From the NCBI RefSeq assembly GCF_011764445.1, contig NZ_BLPG01000001.1:6651001-6715000 (forward strand): a stretch of 64,000 bases of DNA, given 5' to 3'. Each line of letters opens with the position of its first letter. The stretch's first letter is position 1. The stretch is from Phytohabitans rumicis. Its GTDB lineage: Bacteria; Actinomycetota; Actinomycetes; Mycobacteriales; Micromonosporaceae. A program made the position numbers and the translations under genes. The notes beneath the pieces are model-generated. The model searched no databases. It saw nothing but the letters and a program-made list of their open reading frames with translations, and was not told the DNA's origin. Positions 9,573-20,325 of this stretch are shown piece after piece.

Positions 9573-11811
9573 GCGGCAGCCACCACCAAAAGAGCAACTG
9601 GGTAGGCGGACAGCACTTCGGACAGCGGCACCCGCCGGGCCTGCCACGTGCGTCCCGTCAACGCATCCGTCCAACGCCCCGGAGCCAACGCCAGCTTAGT
9701 TCCGCCCCAGCCCCCGCGGCATGCCAACTTCACCGGCAATCTGGTGGCAACGGCCACAACTCCGCCCCGGTCGAACGCGATCGCATGCTCCGCCGCCGGC
9801 CCCTCCACGGCCACCGGTGCATAGCCGATGAACGGCCGGTTACGGCGGGCCCGCAGCACCCGGCTGGTGACGAGCAGCTTGGCCGCGCCGGTCCCGTCGA
9901 TGGGCGGCAGCCAGCCGTCGTCGAGCCGCGCCAGCAGGTCCCGCCGCAGCGCGAAGTCGACCGGGCGCCGGTTGTCCGGGTCGACGAGCGAGTTGTCCCA
10001 CAGCTCGGTGCCCTGGTAGACGTCCGGCACGCCGGGCATCGCCAGCTGCACCAGCTTCTGGCCGAGGGAGTTGGACCAGCCGTGCGGCGCGATCTCCGCG
10101 ACGAAGGCGGCGATGTCCGACCGCAGCGCCTCGTCCTCGTACGCCCGGTCCGCGGCCGCGTGTATGGCCGCCTCGAAGTCCGGGTCGGGGTCGGCCCAGC
10201 TCGTCGACGCCGCCGCCTCCCGGGCCGCCTTGGTCAGGTAGGCGTGCAGCCGCTCCTGCTCGATCGGCCAGGCGCCGGCCACCGTCTGCCACATCAACTG
10301 CGTGAAGGACACATCGGACAGTGGCGCGGCCGCCGTCCACCGGCGCAGCGCCGCCGCCCATTCGGCCGGCATTTCCGAGAGTACGGCCAGCCGCGCCCGC
10401 ACGTCCTCGGAGCGCTTGGTGTCGTGTGTGGACAGTGTGGTCATCGAGTACGGCCAGTCCCGGTCGCGCACCGCCGCCGATCGGTGGAACGCCTCGGGGT
10501 CACGCCGAAGCGGCTGACGTCGCCGCCGACCTCGTTCAGCGCGACGAACCGGGTGTAGCGGTACTCGGCCGTGTCCTCCACACCCTTGGCCATGACCGCG
10601 CCCGTGTACTGCTGGAAGCGTTGCGCCAGCTCGTCGTCCGGGTCGCCGAGCCGGGCGGTGACCGCGTCGAGCGCCGCCGCGAGGTCGGGGCGGCGCCGGC
10701 CGGCCTCCGCGCGGGCGGCGTGCAGGTGGCGGGCCCCGCTGGGCAGATAGGAGCGGTAGACCCCGAAACAGGCGGCCAGCTCGCCGAGCGCCTCGGCGGC
10801 CTCCGGCACGTCGGGCACGAGCCGGGCCAGCCGCGACCGCTCGGCGGCGAGCATCGTGCTGGCGACCTCCACTTTGGACCGGTACGCGACATCGGGCCAC
10901 GCCTCGCCGCCTCTGTCGCTCCCGGCGAGCCGGGTAAAGGTCTCCTCGCCGGTCGGGTCCACGAAGAGCCCGCACACCTCGCTGAGCGCGTCGTACCCGG
11001 TGGTGCCGTCGACGGGCCAGCCGCGCGGGAGCTGCTCGCCCGGCTCCAGGATCTTCTCCACGATCAGCCAGGCGTCCTTGGCGGCCGCGCGGAGACGGGA
11101 CAGATACCCGGCCGGGTCGCGCAGGCCGTCCGGATGGTCCACCCGGATGCCGTCCGCGCCCCAGCGCAGGATCTCCGCGTGGGTGGCCTCGAAGACGGCG
11201 GGGTCCTCCACCCGCAGGGCGACCAGTGTGGACACCGCGAAGAACCGGCGGTAGCTGGGCCCGTCCCGCCACGACACGAGCTGGTAGTGCTGGCGGTCGT
11301 GCACCGCACGCGGCTCACCGTCGCCGGTGCCGTCCGCGATGGGGAAGCTCAGCTCCTGGTAGACGAGTTCGCCGTTGACCACCTTGAGGTCGTTCAGCGC
11401 GGCCGGGTCGTCGGCGAGCACCGGCAGCCGCAGCCGCCCGGCCGACCAGTCGATGTCGAACCAGCGCGAGTATGCCGACTCCCGCCCGCGGCGCAGCACG
11501 TCCCACCACGCCGGGTTGGCGGCCGGCACCGCCACGCCCATGTGGTTGGGCACGATGTCGACGACGAGTCCCAGCCCCGCCTCGCGTAGCGCGCCACGCA
11601 GCTTCTGGAACGCCGGTTCGCCACCCAGTTCGGGGTTGACGCGCGAGTGGTCGACCACGTCGTACCCGTGGGTGGAGCCGGGCGTGGCGGCGAGCAGCGG
11701 TGCGCTGTAGAGCTGGCCGACCCCCAGGTCGGCCAGGTAGCCGACGACGTCGGCGGTCGCGTGCAGGTCGAAGTCCGGCCGCACTTGGATCCGGTACGTG
11801 GGGCCGGACAT
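9569..11811 (-). CDS. treY: Malto-oligosyltrehalose synthase (one-base frameshift)
   Basis: A GH13 intramolecular transglucosylase that turns the reducing-end linkage of malto-oligosaccharides into trehalose. ATG 11811 (MSGPTYRIQVRPDFD) follows the treX stop by two bases, and the 3' end overlaps treZ. Motifs: STHGYDVVDHSRVNPELGG, VDIVPNHMGV, ADGIRVDHPDGLRDP, DAWLIVEKILEPGE, DGTTGYDAL, GVEDTAEYRYTRFVALNEVGG, MTTLSTHDTKRSEDVRARL, QKLVQLAMPGVPDVYQGTE. As read, the gene splits at the plus-strand G-run 10496-10499. One added base joins FGVTPEAFHRSAAVRDRDWPY in a single frame, giving about 747 residues. Without correction the enzyme would lose its C-terminal third. Confidence 0.9.
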
Positions 11812-11813
11812 GC

Positions 11814-13919
<2,106 letters not shown>

Positions 13920-13926
13920 AAATCAC

Positions 13927-13932
13927 ACATTA
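13927..13932 (-). promoter_or_regulatory. -10 element of the tre operon (leaderless)
   Basis: On the minus strand TAATGT lies seven bases before the treX ATG at 13919, matching TANNNT spacing for a transcript starting at the start codon. Confidence 0.55.
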
Positions 13933-13960
13933 CGGCCTGGGCTTCGCCGCGACGGCGGGT

Positions 13961-14868
13961 TCAGCGGTATCCGGTGACGTCGGCGGGCTTGCCGGGGTCC
14001 TGCACCTCCACCACGTAGCGCCAGGCGTCCGGACGGGAACCGTCGACGTCGGTGAACCCGTACTCCTGGGCGAGCTGGCCGCTGGACAGCGACTGCCCGC
14101 TCCATCGTGCCCGGTCGGCGTCGCCCGCGAGCGCGACCACCGCCCGCCCCACGAACGCGGGCGTCTCCGAGATGGCGAAGTGCGGCTGCTTGGCCAGGGC
14201 ATCGCGCCAGTTGGCCTCGGTGACGCCGTAGATCTCCAGCATGAACTCCGAGCGCAGCCACCCGGGCGTGAGCGAGACCGCGGTCCCGCCGAACGGCCGC
14301 AACTCCTCGGCGAGCGTGTAGCCCATCCGGTTGACCGACACCTTCGCCAGGTCGTAGAAGAACGAGACCCGGTAGTTGTCGCTGTTGTACGCCGTCGTCC
14401 CGTCCGTCACCTCGATCACGAGCCCGCCCGGCTGCCGGGTGAGCAGCGGCAGCGCGAAGTGACTGGTGATGATGTGCGTGTCGATCGCCAGTCGCAGCGT
14501 ACGCAGGCCCTTGTCGAGGTCCTGCGCCCACATCTTGCGCTCCCACGTGATCATCTTTTCGGCGCCCCAGACATCGTTGACCAGGACGTCGAGCCGGCCC
14601 TGCTCGCGCTCGATGCGCTCGACCAGCCCGCGCACCTGGTCGGGCTCCAGATGGTCGACCTGGACCGGGATGCCCACCCCGCCGGCACGCTCCACCAGCT
14701 CGGCGGTCTCCTCGATGGTCTCCGGCCGGTCGTATTCCGAGCGCTGCGCCCGGGTGCTGCGACCCGTCACGTAGACCGTGGCGCCAGCCGCGCCCAACTC
14801 GGTGGCGATCCCCCGCCCCGCTCCCGCGAAGCCCCCGCGACCAGCGCGATCTTCCCCTCCAACGTCAT
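13961..14868 (-). CDS. Short-chain dehydrogenase/reductase (one-base frameshift near N-terminus)
   Basis: An NAD(P)-dependent SDR oxidoreductase of about 302 residues. ATG 14868 gives MTLEGKIALVAGASR. The frame then breaks, and one extra base in the C-run 14823-14825 restores the nucleotide-binding TGxxxGxG-like GASRGAGRGIATELGAAGATVYVTGRS. Further features: LDVLVNDVWGAEK in place of the NNAG region, and YRVSFFYDLAKVSVNRM, where the catalytic Tyr-x3-Lys reads Y-D-L-A-K. The long C-terminus (SGQSLSSGQLAQEYGFTDVDG) is typical of one actinobacterial SDR subgroup. Substrate unknown. Upstream lies a hairpin repeat; downstream is treX in the same direction, with its own promoter. Confidence 0.85.
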
Positions 14869-14903
14869 GCCCGCGATCCTGACACGAGGCTCCGACAAGG
14901 GGC

Positions 14904-14958
14904 GTTAGGAAGGGACCCCTGCTATGCACAAAGCGATAACAAGGTGCCCTTCCTTGCA
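14904..14958. repeat. Hairpin repeat GCAAGGAAGGG family, copy 2 (hybrid arms)
   Basis: Left arm GTTAGGAAGGGACCCCTGCT-type, right arm ATAACAAGGTGCCCTTCCTT-type: the mirror image of copy 1, with the two arms drawn from different stem variants. It ends two bases from the stop codon of the epoxide hydrolase gene and lies upstream of the SDR, both on the minus strand. Confidence 0.85.
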
Positions 14959-14959
14959 G

Positions 14960-16081
14960 TTAGGCGAAGAAGGCGGCGATGTCGCGGGCCAGCAGGTCCG
15001 GGGCCTCGGCTGCGGCGAAGTGGCCGCCGTGCGGCATCGGGGTCCACCGGCGGACGTCGTACAGGCGCTCGGCCCACTCGCGGGGTGGGGTGCCCTCGTC
15101 CGCCAGTTCGTTCGTGAACGAGGCGATCCCGGTCGGTACGCCGACGAAATCGTCCGGGCCGGGCGGCTCGTCGTACCAGCGGTTGTCGTAGTAGTCCCGC
15201 ATCGAGGACGTGATGGTGCCGGTGACCCAGTAGAGCGTCACGATGCTCAGCAAGGAATCACGGGGCACCGCGCTCCGGGGATCCGACCAGGACCGCCACT
15301 TCTCCAGGATCCAGGCGGCCAGGCCGGCGGGGGAGTCGGTGAGGCCGTACCCGAGGGTCTGCGGCTTGGTCGCCTGGATCTCCTTGTAGGCGCCCTCATG
15401 CCGCCACCACGCCTCGTTCACCTCCAGGTACGCCCGCTCGGCAGCCGACAGCGGCCGCGACCCCGGGCCGGTGTACGGCGAGATCTCCAGCGTGCTCAGG
15501 TGCAGCCCGAGCATGGGTGCCGGGTCGTCGAGCGCCATGTACGTGGCCACCCCGGCGCCGAAGTCGCTGCCGCCGGCGGCGTACCGGTCGTAGCCCAGCG
15601 ACCGCATGAGGCGGTGCCAGAGGCCGGCGACGTACCGGTAGGTGACGGGGTGCGGTGGCCGGGACGAGAAGCCGTACCCGGGCAGCGAGGGCAGGACCAG
15701 GTCGAACGCCGGGCCGTCGATGCCGTGCGCCGCCGGGTCGGTCAGCAGCGGCACCAGCGGCAGCAGCTCGGCGAACGTGCTGGGCCAGCCGCTGGTCAGC
15801 ACCAGCGGGATGCCCCGGCCGGACCGGGCCCGCGCGTGGACACAGTGGACCAGCACGCCGTCCAGCGGCACGCGGAACTGCGGGTACGCGTTCAGTTCCC
15901 GCTCCCGGGCTCGCCAGTCGAACCCGTCCGCCCAGTAGGCCAGCAGGTCGCGGAGGTAGGCCAGGTCCGTCCCCTGCGACCACGGCTCTCCGGGCGCCGG
16001 GTCGGGCCAGCGGGTGTTGCGGATGCGCGCCCGCAGGTCCACGAGCACGGCCTCGTCGACCTCGATCACGAACGGCTCCAC
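14960..16081 (-). CDS. Epoxide hydrolase-like alpha/beta hydrolase
   Basis: 373 residues from GTG 16081 (VEPFVIEVDEAVLVDLRARI). The N-terminal EHN region (RIRNTRWPD...WSQGTDLAYLRDLLAYWADGFDWR) is characteristic of microsomal-type epoxide hydrolases. The core shows the oxyanion motif SGWPSTFAE (in place of HGWPGS), LPSLPGYGFSSRP, GGSDFGAGVATYMAL (nucleophile Asp within GSDFG) and a C-terminal MPHGGHFAAAEAPDLLARDIAAFF with the catalytic His. Physiological substrate unknown. The start has no Shine-Dalgarno sequence and a TACCCT hexamer seven bases upstream. The frame stays open further upstream into a GATCAAGG repeat, which was not accepted as coding. Confidence 0.88.
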   Translation of the reverse strand: MEPFVIEVDEAVLVDLRARIRNTRWPDPAPGEPWSQGTDLAYLRDLLAYWADGFDWRARERELNAYPQFRVPLDGVLVHCVHARARSGRGIPLVLTSGWPSTFAELLPLVPLLTDPAAHGIDGPAFDLVLPSLPGYGFSSRPPHPVTYRYVAGLWHRLMRSLGYDRYAAGGSDFGAGVATYMALDDPAPMLGLHLSTLEISPYTGPGSRPLSAAERAYLEVNEAWWRHEGAYKEIQATKPQTLGYGLTDSPAGLAAWILEKWRSWSDPRSAVPRDSLLSIVTLYWVTGTITSSMRDYYDNRWYDEPPGPDDFVGVPTGIASFTNELADEGTPPREWAERLYDVRRWTPMPHGGHFAAAEAPDLLARDIAAFFA

Positions 16082-16088
16082 CCGGCCC

Positions 16089-16094
16089 AGGGTA
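16089..16094 (-). promoter_or_regulatory. -10 element of epoxide hydrolase gene (leaderless)
   Basis: TACCCT on the minus strand, seven bases upstream of the GTG at 16081, fits the leaderless TANNNT pattern and supports this start over upstream ones. Confidence 0.5.
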
Positions 16095-16134
16095 GAGCGC
16101 GGGCGGCGGCTCGCCGGGGCGCCGGGCCACGCGC

Positions 16135-16252
16135 GATCAAGGACCTCCCTGTCGATCAAGGACTTCCTCGTCGATCAAGGGCAAACGGTCGTGGATCGGA
16201 GATCAAAGCACGACCGTTCGCCCTTGATCGACGGCAAAGTCCTTGATCGACG
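16135..16252. repeat. GATCAAGG palindromic repeat, copy A
   Basis: Three GATCAAGG motifs on the left and two CCTTGATC motifs on the right, around a core hairpin whose arms GTCGATCAAGGGCAAACGGT and ACCGTTCGCCCTTGATCGAC pair almost perfectly across a loop containing GGAGATC. It lies between the epoxide hydrolase start and mocA. One of seven copies in the window. Confidence 0.92.
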
Positions 16253-16320
16253 CGCGGAGGGAGCGGGCGCGGCGCGGAGGGAGCGGGCGCGGCGCGGAGG
16301 GAGCGGGCGCGGCGCGGCGT
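16253..16320. repeat. GC-only tandem repeat next to palindrome A
   Basis: About three to four head-to-tail copies of a 20-bp unit GCGGAGGGAGCGGGCGCGGC, immediately following repeat copy A and just upstream of the mocA promoter region. Noncoding as far as can be seen. Confidence 0.75.
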
Positions 16321-16386
16321 GCGCAGGGAGCGGGCGCGGCGCTGCGTGCGGAGGGGGCGGGGCGGGGGCGGGCATAGGGTGGGAGG

Positions 16387-16964
16387 GTGGCGGTCGCGGG
16401 GTGTTGCTTGCGGCGGGTGCCGGGCGGCGGTACGGCATGCCGAAGGCGCTCGCCCGGCGCGACGGGCGGCTCATGGTGGAGTGGGCGGCCGACACCCTCC
16501 GGGAGGGCGGCTGCGCACCCGTGGTCGTCGTACTCGGCGCCGCCGCCGAGCAGGTCCGGGCCGAGGCGCGCCTGGACGCCACGACCGTGGACAACGTGGA
16601 CTGGGCTACCGGCATGGGGTCGTCGCTGCGCACCGGCCTCGCTTCCCTCGACGGCACCCGGGTGAGCGCTGCCGTCGTACTCCTGGTTGATCTTCCGGGG
16701 GTGACTGCGACGGCGGTCCGGCGGCTCGCGGCGCTGGCCGCGCCCGATGCTCTGGTCATGGCTGGTTACGGCGACCGGCGCGGGCATCCGGTGCTGCTCG
16801 GCCGGGACCACTGGGCCGGCGTGGCGGCGCTCGCGGTGGGCGATGTGGGCGCCAAGCCCTACTTGTCCGCGCATGCCGCGGCCGTGCGGGTGGTGCCGTG
16901 CGACGACGTGGCCGACGATCGTGACGTGGACGTGCCGGAGGAGCACACTGGTTCCCATGCGTGA
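16387..16964 (+). CDS. MocA-family molybdenum cofactor nucleotidyltransferase (one-base frameshift near start)
   Basis: About 192 residues, NTP_transf_3 fold. Likely attaches a nucleotide (CMP in MocA) to molybdopterin for xanthine dehydrogenase-type enzymes. The start GTG 16387, preceded by GGGAGG, gives VAVAG, then the frame shifts at the G-run 16398-16401. One added G restores the canonical N-terminus GVLLAAGAGRRYGMPKALAR. Later motifs: VVVVLGAAAEQV, VDNVDWATGMGSSLRTGL, VVLLVDLPGVTATAVRRLA and GRRGHPVLLGRDHW-like RRGHPVLLGRDHWA. The 3' end overlaps xdhC by eight bases. The pair presumably matures the xanthine dehydrogenase encoded at 23.6-28.5 kb. Confidence 0.85.
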
Positions 16965-18066
16965 CGTCCTTGATGATCTGTTGCGCTGGTGGCGCGTGGG
17001 CGAGCCGGTCGGCATGGCCACCGTGATCGCGACCTGGAAGAGCGCGCCCCGGCAGCCGGGCGCGACCATGCTGGTGGGGCCCGACGGCACGGCCGTCGGC
17101 AGCGTCTCCGGCGGCTGCGTCGAGGGCGCGGTCTACGACCTCTGCCAGGAGGCCATCGCCGACGGGGTGCCGCGCCAGCAGCGGTACGGGGTGAGCGACG
17201 ACGACGCCTTCTCGGTGGGTTTGACCTGCGGCGGCACCATCGACCTGTTCGTCGAGCGGGTCGACCGGGAGAGCTTCCCGCGGCTGGCCGACGTGGCCGA
17301 GTCGATCGACAAGGGCGTGCCGGTGGGCGTGCTGACCTGCATCGAAGGGCCGACCGACCGGATCGGCCGGCACCTGGTGATCTGGCCGGACGAGCGGGAC
17401 GGCACGCTCGGCTCGGCCCGGTTGGACGACGCGGCCACCGACGACGGTCGCGGCCTGCTCGCGGCGGGGCGCAATGGGGTGCTGCACTACGGGCCCGACG
17501 GCCAGCGCCGGGGCTCCGGGCTCAGCGTGCTGGTCCGGGCGTACGCGCCTCCGCCTCGCATGATCGTGTTCGGGGCGATCGACTTCGCCGCGGCGGTGGC
17601 CCGGATCGGGGCGTTTCTGGGCTACCGGGTGACGGTGTGCGACGCGCGGCCGGTGTTCGCCACGCAGCGCCGCTTTCCGGAGGCGGACGAGGTGGTCGTG
17701 GACTGGCCGCACCGCTACCTGGCCGCCGAGTCCGAGGGTGGCCGGCTCGACGAGCGCACGGTGGTGTGCGTGCTGACCCACGACCCGAAGTTCGACGTGC
17801 CCGTCCTGCAGATCGCGCTGGACATGCCGCTGGCGTACGTGGGCGCGATGGGCTCCCGCCGTACGCACGACGACCGGCTGGCCCGGCTCCGCGAGGCCGG
17901 CGTCGCCGAGGACGCACTCGCCCGGCTCGCCTCGCCGATCGGGCTGGACCTGGGCGCCCGTACGCCGGAGGAGACCGCGGTCAGCATCGCCGCCGAGATC
18001 ATCGCGGGCCGGTGGGGCGGCAAGGGGGCCCGGTTGTCGGAGACCGAGGGTCGCATTCACGCGTAA
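16957..18066 (+). CDS. xdhC: XdhC/CoxI-family molybdenum hydroxylase maturation factor
   Basis: 369 residues. XdhC proteins bind the molybdenum cofactor, assist its sulfuration and insert it into xanthine dehydrogenase; this role is known for the family and inferred here. The N-terminal XdhC_CoxI domain shows ATVIATWKSAPRQPGATMLV, GSVSGGCVEGAVYD and GLTCGGTIDLFVERV. The C-terminal Rossmann domain shows FGAIDFAAAVARIGAFLGYRVTVCDARP, LTHDPKFDVPVL, GAMGSRRTHDDRLARL and GLDLGARTPEETAVSIAAEI. The ATG at 16957 lies inside the 3' end of mocA, suggesting translational coupling. Confidence 0.92.
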   Translation: MRDVLDDLLRWWRVGEPVGMATVIATWKSAPRQPGATMLVGPDGTAVGSVSGGCVEGAVYDLCQEAIADGVPRQQRYGVSDDDAFSVGLTCGGTIDLFVERVDRESFPRLADVAESIDKGVPVGVLTCIEGPTDRIGRHLVIWPDERDGTLGSARLDDAATDDGRGLLAAGRNGVLHYGPDGQRRGSGLSVLVRAYAPPPRMIVFGAIDFAAAVARIGAFLGYRVTVCDARPVFATQRRFPEADEVVVDWPHRYLAAESEGGRLDERTVVCVLTHDPKFDVPVLQIALDMPLAYVGAMGSRRTHDDRLARLREAGVAEDALARLASPIGLDLGARTPEETAVSIAAEIIAGRWGGKGARLSETEGRIHA

Positions 18067-18077
18067 CACTTGGCTCC

Positions 18078-19904
18078 ATGGTCGTGATGATCGGGCCGGT
18101 CGATGAGCCGCCGCCCGTGGGTTTGCGGCATCTGCCCCGGCTGTGCCGCCACGCGCTGTCGATCGCCTGGACGGCCGGGCGCGGCGACCTGATCCTGTCC
18201 ACCGGGCTCCAGGTCGTGGCCGGGTTCGGCCTCGCCGGGCTGCTGCTGATCGGTCAGTCAGCGCTCCAGTCCGTATTGGACGCCATCAGCGGCAGCGGCT
18301 CGCTGTCCGACGTACTGCCGTGGGTGCTGGCCATGTCCGCCGTCGCCGCGCTCCAGTCGCTGGCCGGCTCGCTGCAGCGGGAGCGCCAGCAGATCCTCGG
18401 CGAACTGGTCAGCCGGTACATCGAGGGGCGCGTCCTGGACGTGACGGTGGCGGCGGACCTGGCGATGTTCGACGAGCCCGAGTTTCACAACCGGGTGCAG
18501 CGCATGCAGATGAGCGGCAACCAGGCGCTCAACATGGTGTTCGGGCTGTCCGGCCTGGTCCGCGCCGTCGTCGGGGTGACCGCGGCGCTGGTGGCGATCG
18601 TGGCGATCGCGCCGATCCTGCTCCCGCTGCTGGCGCTGGTGGTGCTGCCGGCCTGGTTCGCGGCGTCCCGGCGGGGCGAGGCGTTCCACAAGTTCTTCTG
18701 GAAGATGACACCGCGCGACCGGGAACGGCACTACCTCGGCGGGCTGCTGCAGAGCCGGGGCTCGGCCAAGGAGGTGCGCGCCTTCGGGCTGGCCGGTCAC
18801 CTGCGCCGCCGCCACGACCAGCTGTACGACGAGCGGATCACCGAACTGAAGAAGGTGGCCCGCAAGCAGCTCGTGGTGACGTTCGGCGCCAACGTGATGA
18901 TCGGTGCCGTGCTCGCCGCCACGCTGCTCGTGGTGGCCTGGCTGTCGCTGCGCGGCACCGTGCCGCTCGCCGCGGCCGGCATCGCGGTCGCCGGCGTGGC
19001 CCTGGTCGGCGGGCGGCTTGCCGAAGCCGGCTGGTCGGCCGGCGCGCTCACCGAGGCGGGCCGCTACCTCGACGACTACCTGGCGTTCACCGAACTGCTC
19101 CCGCGCGTGCGCACGGCCCGCCCGACCGGCACGGCGCCGCCCGGGTTCGCCCGGCTCACCGCCGAGGACGTGACCTTCACGTACCCGACCGCGCCCGAAC
19201 CGGCCCTGCGCGGCGTCACCCTGGAGGTGGCCGCCGGCGAGGTGGTCGCCCTGGTCGGCGAGAACGGCTCCGGCAAGACCACCCTCGCCAAGCTGCTCGC
19301 CGGGCTGTACCGCCCAGACGCGGGCACCATCCGCTGGGACGGCACCGACATGTCCACTGTGGATCCCGATGGGTGGCACGACCACGTGGCCGTCATCTTC
19401 CAGGACTTCGAGCGCTTTCACCTCACGGCCGCCGACAACATCGGGCTCGGCCGGGTGTCCGCCGCCGACGACCTCGACGCCATCAAGGCCGCCGCGCGCC
19501 AGGCCGGCGCCGACGGGTTCATCGAGGAGCTACCCAAGGGGTACGCCACACAACTGGGCCCGGAATTCGTCGGCGGGACCGACCTGTCCGTCGGCCAGTG
19601 GCAGCGGATCGCGTTGGCGCGCGCGTTCTTCCGGGGTGCCCCGTTCATCATCCTCGACGAGCCGACCGCTTCCCTGGACGCGCGCGCCGAACAGGAGCTC
19701 TTCGAACGGATCCGGTCGCTGCTGGCCGCGCGTACCGTGCTGCTCATCTCGCACCGCTTCTCCAGCGTGCGGTCCGCCGACCGGATCTACGTGCTGGACG
19801 CCGGCAAGGTCGTCGAATCCGGCGACCACGACGCCCTAATGGCCCTGGGCGGCCTGTACGCCGAGCTATTCACCCTGCAGGCGGCCGCGTACGTCGAAGG
19901 CTAA
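18078..19904 (+). CDS. ABC exporter half-transporter (fused membrane and ATPase domains)
   Basis: 608 residues. The membrane domain (about 20-345) has five to six hydrophobic segments; the ATPase domain (about 355-600) carries Walker A GENGSGKTT, Q-loop VIFQDFERFHLT, signature LSVGQWQRIALARAF, Walker B FIILDEPTASLDA and switch LISHRFSSV. The architecture matches half-size ABC exporters that dimerise. The sequence after the Q-loop resembles peptide/antibiotic exporter types, but the substrate is not predictable. It starts 11 bp after xdhC and may share its transcript; no functional tie to purine catabolism is evident. Confidence 0.9.
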   Translation: MVVMIGPVDEPPPVGLRHLPRLCRHALSIAWTAGRGDLILSTGLQVVAGFGLAGLLLIGQSALQSVLDAISGSGSLSDVLPWVLAMSAVAALQSLAGSLQRERQQILGELVSRYIEGRVLDVTVAADLAMFDEPEFHNRVQRMQMSGNQALNMVFGLSGLVRAVVGVTAALVAIVAIAPILLPLLALVVLPAWFAASRRGEAFHKFFWKMTPRDRERHYLGGLLQSRGSAKEVRAFGLAGHLRRRHDQLYDERITELKKVARKQLVVTFGANVMIGAVLAATLLVVAWLSLRGTVPLAAAGIAVAGVALVGGRLAEAGWSAGALTEAGRYLDDYLAFTELLPRVRTARPTGTAPPGFARLTAEDVTFTYPTAPEPALRGVTLEVAAGEVVALVGENGSGKTTLAKLLAGLYRPDAGTIRWDGTDMSTVDPDGWHDHVAVIFQDFERFHLTAADNIGLGRVSAADDLDAIKAAARQAGADGFIEELPKGYATQLGPEFVGGTDLSVGQWQRIALARAFFRGAPFIILDEPTASLDARAEQELFERIRSLLAARTVLLISHRFSSVRSADRIYVLDAGKVVESGDHDALMALGGLYAELFTLQAAAYVEG

Positions 19905-19969
19905 GCCCGCCTTGGCGCGGCGTCACGTCGGGCCGCCTTGACGCGGCGTCGCGGCCGTGCGTCGCGCTG

Positions 19970-20070
19970 CGTCGATCAAGGCTTTGCTCGTCGATCAAGG
20001 GCGAATGGTCGTGGTTTGGAGATCGAAGTGCGGCCGTTTGCCCTTGATCGGCGGGAAGTCCTTGATCGGC
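19970..20070. repeat. GATCAAGG palindromic repeat, copy B
   Basis: Two GATCAAGG motifs on the left and two CCTTGATC on the right, with core arms GTCGATCAAGGGCGAATGGT and GGCCGTTTGCCCTTGATCGG around a GGAGATC loop. It shares a GCTTTGCTCGTC spacer with copy C, 161 bp away, so the two look like a local duplication. Confidence 0.92.
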
Positions 20071-20130
20071 GCGGGGTGGTGTGTGTGGTTGGGGTGGCGG
20101 CGGGGGCTGGTCGTGGGGTGGGGTGGGGCT

Positions 20131-20233
20131 GCGTCGATCAAGGCTTTGCTCGTCGATCAAGGGCGAATGGTCGTGGTTTGGAGATCGAAGTACGGCCGTT
20201 TGCCCTTGATCGGCGGAGAAGTCCTTGATCGGC
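20131..20233. repeat. GATCAAGG palindromic repeat, copy C
   Basis: Nearly identical to copy B and in the same orientation; both have the GCTTTGCTCGTC spacer and a GTTTGGAGATCGAAGT loop. Confidence 0.92.
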
Positions 20234-20235
20234 GC

Positions 20236-20290
20236 GGCGCGGCGCGGTCCGGGGCGGCGCGGTCCGAGGCGGCGCGGTCCGGGCGCGGCG
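20236..20290. repeat. GC-only tandem repeat next to palindrome C
   Basis: About three imperfect copies of GGCGCGGTCCGGGGC directly after copy C, like the tandem array after copy A. Confidence 0.65.
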
Positions 20291-20325
20291 CGCGGGGCGG
20301 CGGGGGCGTGGGGCGCGGGGTGGGG

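Larger units (their letters stand above)
19905..20325. other. Intergenic region between convergent genes holding two palindromic repeats
   Basis: A 421-bp region between the ABC exporter and pucR 3' ends. It contains GATCAAGG repeat copies B and C and GC-only tandem repeats. ORFs crossing it only translate the repeats; no gene is supported. Confidence 0.8.

Noticed and set aside
16081-16159. Extended N-terminus of the epoxide hydrolase into repeat copy A
   Set aside because: The extra residues derive from the palindrome; the GTG at 16081 has a leaderless -10 at the right distance and begins the family-conserved region.
19970-20233. CRISPR array
   Set aside because: Only two units, palindromic and in variable context, without regular spacers or cas genes.
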